Assembly (NCBI RefSeq): GCF_963675165.1
Contig: NC_087380.1
Coordinates: forward strand, 1,913,803-1,977,802
Length of the DNA: 64,000 nucleotides
From: Halichondria panicea
Lineage: Eukaryota; Porifera; Demospongiae; Suberitida; Halichondriidae
Reading direction: 5' to 3'
In this document: positions 59,477 through 64,000 of the stretch, one piece after another
Numbering within the stretch: position 1 is the first letter of the stretch
How the letters are laid out: each line of letters opens with the position of its first letter
The notes under the pieces: model-generated
What the model was told of the DNA's origin: nothing
The model's input: only the letters and a program-made list of their open reading frames with translations
The model's database searches: none
Made by a program: the position numbers and the translations under genes

Positions 59477-62400
59477 ATGAAGAAGAAGTTACAAGGTGAC
59501 TGTGTCTATTGGCTGGTCTATTTGACTGGAGCTGCTCCGCTCCTACTAGTGTGTGGAGAGGGTATGTTAACTTATGACCTTTGCCAGCAATATTCACATC
59601 CACAATCTCCTTCCAGTTGTGTGCCCATCTCTCGCTCCCCTGAACAATGGAATAATCTCATACAGCAACCCAACACTGTGTCTGGGCACTGTGGCCACTT
59701 ACACCTGTGACACTGGCTACACTCTCTTTGTAGACATTACCAGGACTTGTGAGAGTGATGGAATGTGGAGTGGGTTAGATCCAGTCTGTCTGCGTAAGTG
59801 GAATGGAATGTGGACATTCTTTTTTTGAGTGTACCCTCTTCTCTACAGGTATCTGCTCTGACTTACCCTTCTTACTGACCAACGGAATGATCAGCTACGA
59901 TGATGCTGGATCCACTAACAACAGACCAGTGGACACTGTGGCCATCTTCAGCTGTGACGCTGGATACACTCTCAATGAAGACGCCACTAAGACTTGTGGG
60001 AGTGATGGAATGTGGAGTGGGTTAGATCCAGTGTGTCAGCGTAAGTGGAATGGAATGTGAACATTCTGTTTTTTTATTTTTTAGTGTACCCTCTTCTCTA
60101 CAGGTATCTGCTCTGACTTACCCTCACTGACCAATGGGATGATCTCCTACAATGGTGCTGGATCCACTAACAACAGACTAGTGGACACTGTGGCCATCTT
60201 CAGATGTAACACTGGCTACGCTCTCAATGAAAACACCACTAAGACTTGTGGGAGTGATGGAATGTGGAGTGGGTTAGATCCAGTGTGTCAGCGTAAGTGG
60301 AATGGAATGTAGATATTCTTTTTTTGATTGTACCCTCTTCTCTACAGGTATCTGCTCTGACTTACCCTTACTGATCAATGGGATGATCTCCTACAATGGT
60401 GCTGGATCCACTAACAACAGATCAGTGGACACTGTGGCCATCTTCAGCTGTAACACTGGCTACGCTCTCAATGAAGACGCCACTAAGACTTGTGGGAATG
60501 ATGGAATGTGGAGTGGGTTAGATCCAGTGTGTCAGCGTAAGTGGAATGGAATGTGGACATTCTGTTTTTTATTTTTAGTGTACCCTCTTCTCTACAGGTA
60601 TCTGCTCTGAATTACCCTCACTGACCAATGGGATGATCACCTACCTTGGTGGATCCACTAACAACAGACCAGTGAACACTGTGGCCATCTTCAGCTGTAA
60701 CACTGGCTACGCTCTCAATGACGCTATTAAGATTTGTAGGAATGATGGAATATGGAGTGGGTCAGATTCAGTGTGTCAGCGTAAGTGGAATGGAATGTGA
60801 ACATTCTTTTTTTGAGTATACCCTCTTCTCTACAGGTATCTGCTTTGACCTACCCTCACTGACCAATGGGATGATCTCATACAATGATGCTGGATCCACT
60901 AACAGGAGACCAGTGGACACTGTGGCCACCTTCAGCTGTGACTCTGGCTACACTCTCAATGATGACGCTACTAAGATTTGTGGAAATGATGGAATGTGGA
61001 GTGGGTCATCTCCAACATGTGAAGGTCATAATTATTAGTTGAGTGGTAATACATGCACCGTGACTCCTGAGCTTATTCCTACAGCCATTATGTGTCTTCC
61101 TCTACCGGCCATTATTACCAATGGCATGATCTCCTCCTACTCTCCTGATGTCACCCCTGACTATGACCTGGGAACTGAGGCAACCTACACTTGTGAGGCT
61201 GGGTTCTATCTTGAGGGTAATGAGGTACAAGTGTGTATGGATGATGATGGAATGGACGCCATTGGAGTGTGGAGTGGTCAGGAGCGTAGCTGTGTCCGTA
61301 AGTTTATCGGTGAAAAGATATAAGTCCCTGGTACTGTAAAAACACGAACATGTGTATATTGTTTGGTCATGTGTCAATTAACTTATCGCAGCCATCACTT
61401 GTCTTTGTCTCCTTATTCCTACCCACACTTCAATACCTACCCTTCTCGCACCAGTTCACTTTCCCCCTATGGAACACAAGCAATTTACTCCAATAATAAT
61501 TGTATTGTCCGCAGGTATCACATGTTCTGCTCTCATTAATGTTATTAATGGGACCATCAATTACCCTAGTGGTACTACTGCACCGTATGACTATGAAACG
61601 ACAGCTACTTATCAATGCAACAATGGACATGTATTTACAAGTGGAGACAGTGTGAGAACCTGTACTGGTGATGGTAGTACTCCCAGCGGTCAGTGGGATG
61701 GTGCTGCTCCTCGATGTCCACGTATGTTATATTCTTGCATTATCGTATCACATGATAATGTACACACAGCTGTGGACTGTGGGACTCCTCCGTCTATTAC
61801 CAATGGATCTCCTGGGATACCAACAACCACAACATTCACAGGGACAGTGACCTACAGCTGTAATGATGGCTATGCACTCTTTGGGATTGCTACAAGTATT
61901 TGTCAGGCAAATGCAACCTGGAGCAGACCACCAGAATGCAGAGGTACATAATATTGGGCATGGTGACATGTATACTATACACCATATAACTGCACAGGTA
62001 TCACTATTGGTGGTATCCAATCTGGTGTGCCCATCTTAATTGGAGATTCTGTTACCATCAACTGCATCACTGACTCTCCTGCTGACTCAATAGTGTTGCT
62101 CCAAGATGACCAACCTCTTTATGGAACTCATCAGTCAACCATTTTGTTGTATACTATCCCTCTTGTGTCTGACAACATTCATGGAAACACCTTCAAATGT
62201 GAGGCTCTGCTAACAGGGAGGACAAGCTCTTCAGACACCGCCTTTGATACAGGTACCATTTTCATTGCAGGCAAGTAGATATTTTCGTGTGAATTTCGGA
62301 TCAACTTTGCTCCACAGTTCCTGAACAACCTATTACTGCTAGCATCAGCCCAACTATCCCTTCACTTCCACTAATTGGAGAGCCATACATTGTGACTTGC

Positions 62401-64000
62401 ACTGTTTCTTTATTGCCTGGACTAACTCGCACACCAACTGCTCAGTGGCTGAAGGTTACTATGGGAGAGGAAATAAATTACCTTAATCGATCCATTCTCA
62501 ATTTCGCTCCACTAAGACCCTCAGATGCTGGCAGATACCGTTGTCAGGGAAACGTCACTACTACTGTTCACTCTCAACCTCTCTCAGACAGCAACGATTT
62601 CGATTTAATTGCTCAAAGTAAGTAAAATCTTCGTACTGAGCTACTATAAACAATTCATGTTTTGCAGTACCAACACCAGGAGTGAAAATCTCAAAGTCTC
62701 CCTCTAGTTCAGCCTTGTTTGCTAACCTCAGTGTGGTAACATTTACATGTCAAGTGTCCATACATACAAACATTGATACTCCTGTCAGTTTGAGCTTGAC
62801 TTGGACTCGTGAGGTTTATAGTGATGAAGATGATACAACCACTGAAGTAATCATGGTGAATAGTACAACCAAAGTAATGGAGAGAAGTTGGACCTTTAAT
62901 GATTTAAGTTCAAAAGACCAGAGAGTGACTTGCAATGGAGAATTAAGTTCAGCTAGTAGGTTTATTCAAGGCAGTAGCAGTATATATGAAGACACGTTAT
63001 CTGTTGCTGGTGAGTTTGCCATCTTCGATAAAACCATGATAAAGCTAATACACTATTCAGGTGTGTTTTTGATGTTCAACGGCAGTGTATTTAACGACAA
63101 TATTACCTCTGTACCAGCGAGGGATGTACGTGTCATACAGTGTCACTCTGACAAGACAGATACATTTAATGAATACCAACGTGGATGGACTTTCCCTAAT
63201 GGCAGCAAAGTTATGGAGACAGATGCACTGGCTATTGCAACACCCGAGGGAGGACAGCTGGCACTCACTCGACTAGGAAACACGTTCCTGCCAGCTGGAG
63301 AGTATTGTTGCAAGGCTCAGGATGCCAGAGGAACCAGCCACACCCTCTGTGTGCATGTGGAGCAAAGTCACTCAGTGTTGTTCCAGCTCAGACTCACCAA
63401 CATCAACCACTGTCCTGACTGGGTCGTGAGTACAATATAACATTGTGTCGTTGTATTAACAAGTCTCTAATATACAGGAACAACCAGACAGGATAACTGC
63501 TGTCACTGAAGCATTGGTGTCTGAGATCCAAGGCCATTGTCAGTGTTCCTTTGCTCCTAGTGATATCCAAGAGCCATCCTTCCAATGCTTCCCGAAGTCA
63601 AACCAAGCTGTAACGTTCCGTGCTATCACTACCTCAACCTTCATTGATGATATATCACGCTGGATTGCTGACGTTGGTTTACTGAGAGTACAGATGGTTA
63701 TCATACGAGTAGACAAGTCTTGTCAGGTGGAGATATCGAGCCTTGCGGACACAGAGTGCAGTGCAGGGAGCAGCGACATTGCCACTGTGGTCGGTGGAGT
63801 GGTTGGGGTGGTCATTGTGGTTGGCATTGTTGTCATAGTGATTGCTGTACTGGTGTTCAAGAGCAGGAGAGAGAAGCTAACTGTCCACAGAACAACAAAG
63901 TAAGTTTATATGCATCTCTGCTAGTTTATTGTTTATGCAATTTATTATTGTGACGTTCCCTCCCACCAGACCTGACCTACCAGGGTCACTAAAGGGTGTA
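59477..64000 (+). CDS. Gene I: receptor with nine sushi and four Ig-like domains, SEA-like domain and transmembrane segment (3' end beyond window)
   Basis: Exons: signal 59477-59561; sushi 59617-59793, 59849-60040, 60104-60292, 60348-60536, 60598-60780, 60836-61024, 61085-61297, 61515-61721, 61770-61943; Ig-like 61998-62270, 62318-62617, 62668-63009; Ig-like fused to the first part of the membrane-proximal domain 63061-63425; the rest with the membrane helix 63478-63899 ([13 protein letters not shown], then FKSRREK); tail from 63970 (PDLPGSLKGV), cut by the window. All joins are in phase and no stop is seen. The intron after 62270 appears to use a GC donor (GCAG|GCAAGT). A decayed sushi piece (61,394-61,514) is skipped. 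Ig domains are closest to gene G, sushi domains to gene E. Likely functional. Confidence 0.85.
59849..61024 (+). repeat. Five-fold tandem array of one sushi exon and its intron in gene I
   Basis: Five exons (starting 59849, 60104, 60348, 60598, 60836), spaced about 240-255 bases, share [26 protein letters not shown] ends and nearly identical introns with GTACCCTCTTCTCTACAG. Gene E has two or three relatives (37238, 37479) and gene D one (26124). This is recent local exon amplification. Confidence 0.85.

Overview
This is eukaryotic, animal DNA: genes are split into many short exons with GT-AG introns, and the products are metazoan-style modular membrane proteins built from sushi/CCP, EGF, Ig-like, fibronectin III and Eph-type cysteine-rich domains with a transmembrane segment and a tyrosine-bearing tail. 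AT-rich composition, compact introns, very frequent small palindromic mobile elements and a membrane-proximal cysteine domain that I associate with demosponge predicted proteins make a sponge my best guess. This is inference; a cnidarian or another invertebrate is not excluded.

Layout. The window is one plus-strand tandem array of related receptor genes, named here A to I. A (1-1,584, 3' end only, frameshifted); B (5,234-19,524, very long, two disabled exons, introns filled with mobile elements including a dead LINE); C (20,512-23,608, pseudogene); D (25,324-33,705, open reading frame of 1,330 codons when one dead exon is left out); E (36,458-39,755, ends in an Eph-like cysteine module and two FN3 domains, no membrane segment); F (42,766-50,564, pseudogene with a transposon inside a sushi exon and a deleted membrane segment); G (52,906-56,315, 693 codons, four Ig-like domains and a replacement transmembrane exon); H (57,901-58,800, short pseudogene); I (59,477 to the window end, nine sushi domains plus Ig domains, running off the edge). 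Nearly every extracellular domain is one exon in phase 1-1, so exons can be lost, gained or skipped without changing frame.

Between the end of most receptors and the signal-peptide exon of the next lies a split SH2 domain: an exon with the FLVR motif followed about 250-350 bp later by an exon whose protein resembles the C-terminal half of PI3-kinase p85 SH2 domains. Receptor tails carry YxxM (YEIM/YEMM), the motif class bound by p85 SH2 domains, plus YEEV and in some YEII. The pairing of p85-like SH2 pieces with YxxM receptors in one repeated unit is the most unusual feature here. All FLVR exons are damaged, but two of the C-terminal exons are still open.

The receptors fall into two alternating tail types (YEIM with KYVI: A, C, F; YEMM/YEMI with [12 protein letters not shown]), suggesting a two-gene unit of about 22-27 kb was amplified. 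The rest of the window is mobile-element debris: foldback elements, TIR elements with CAGGGGC-type or CAGTGGCG termini, a CR1/L2/Jockey-like LINE and microsatellites. I saw no rRNA, tRNA, CRISPR or prokaryotic features. Exon borders are my manual reading of splice consensus and phase; no transcript evidence was available.
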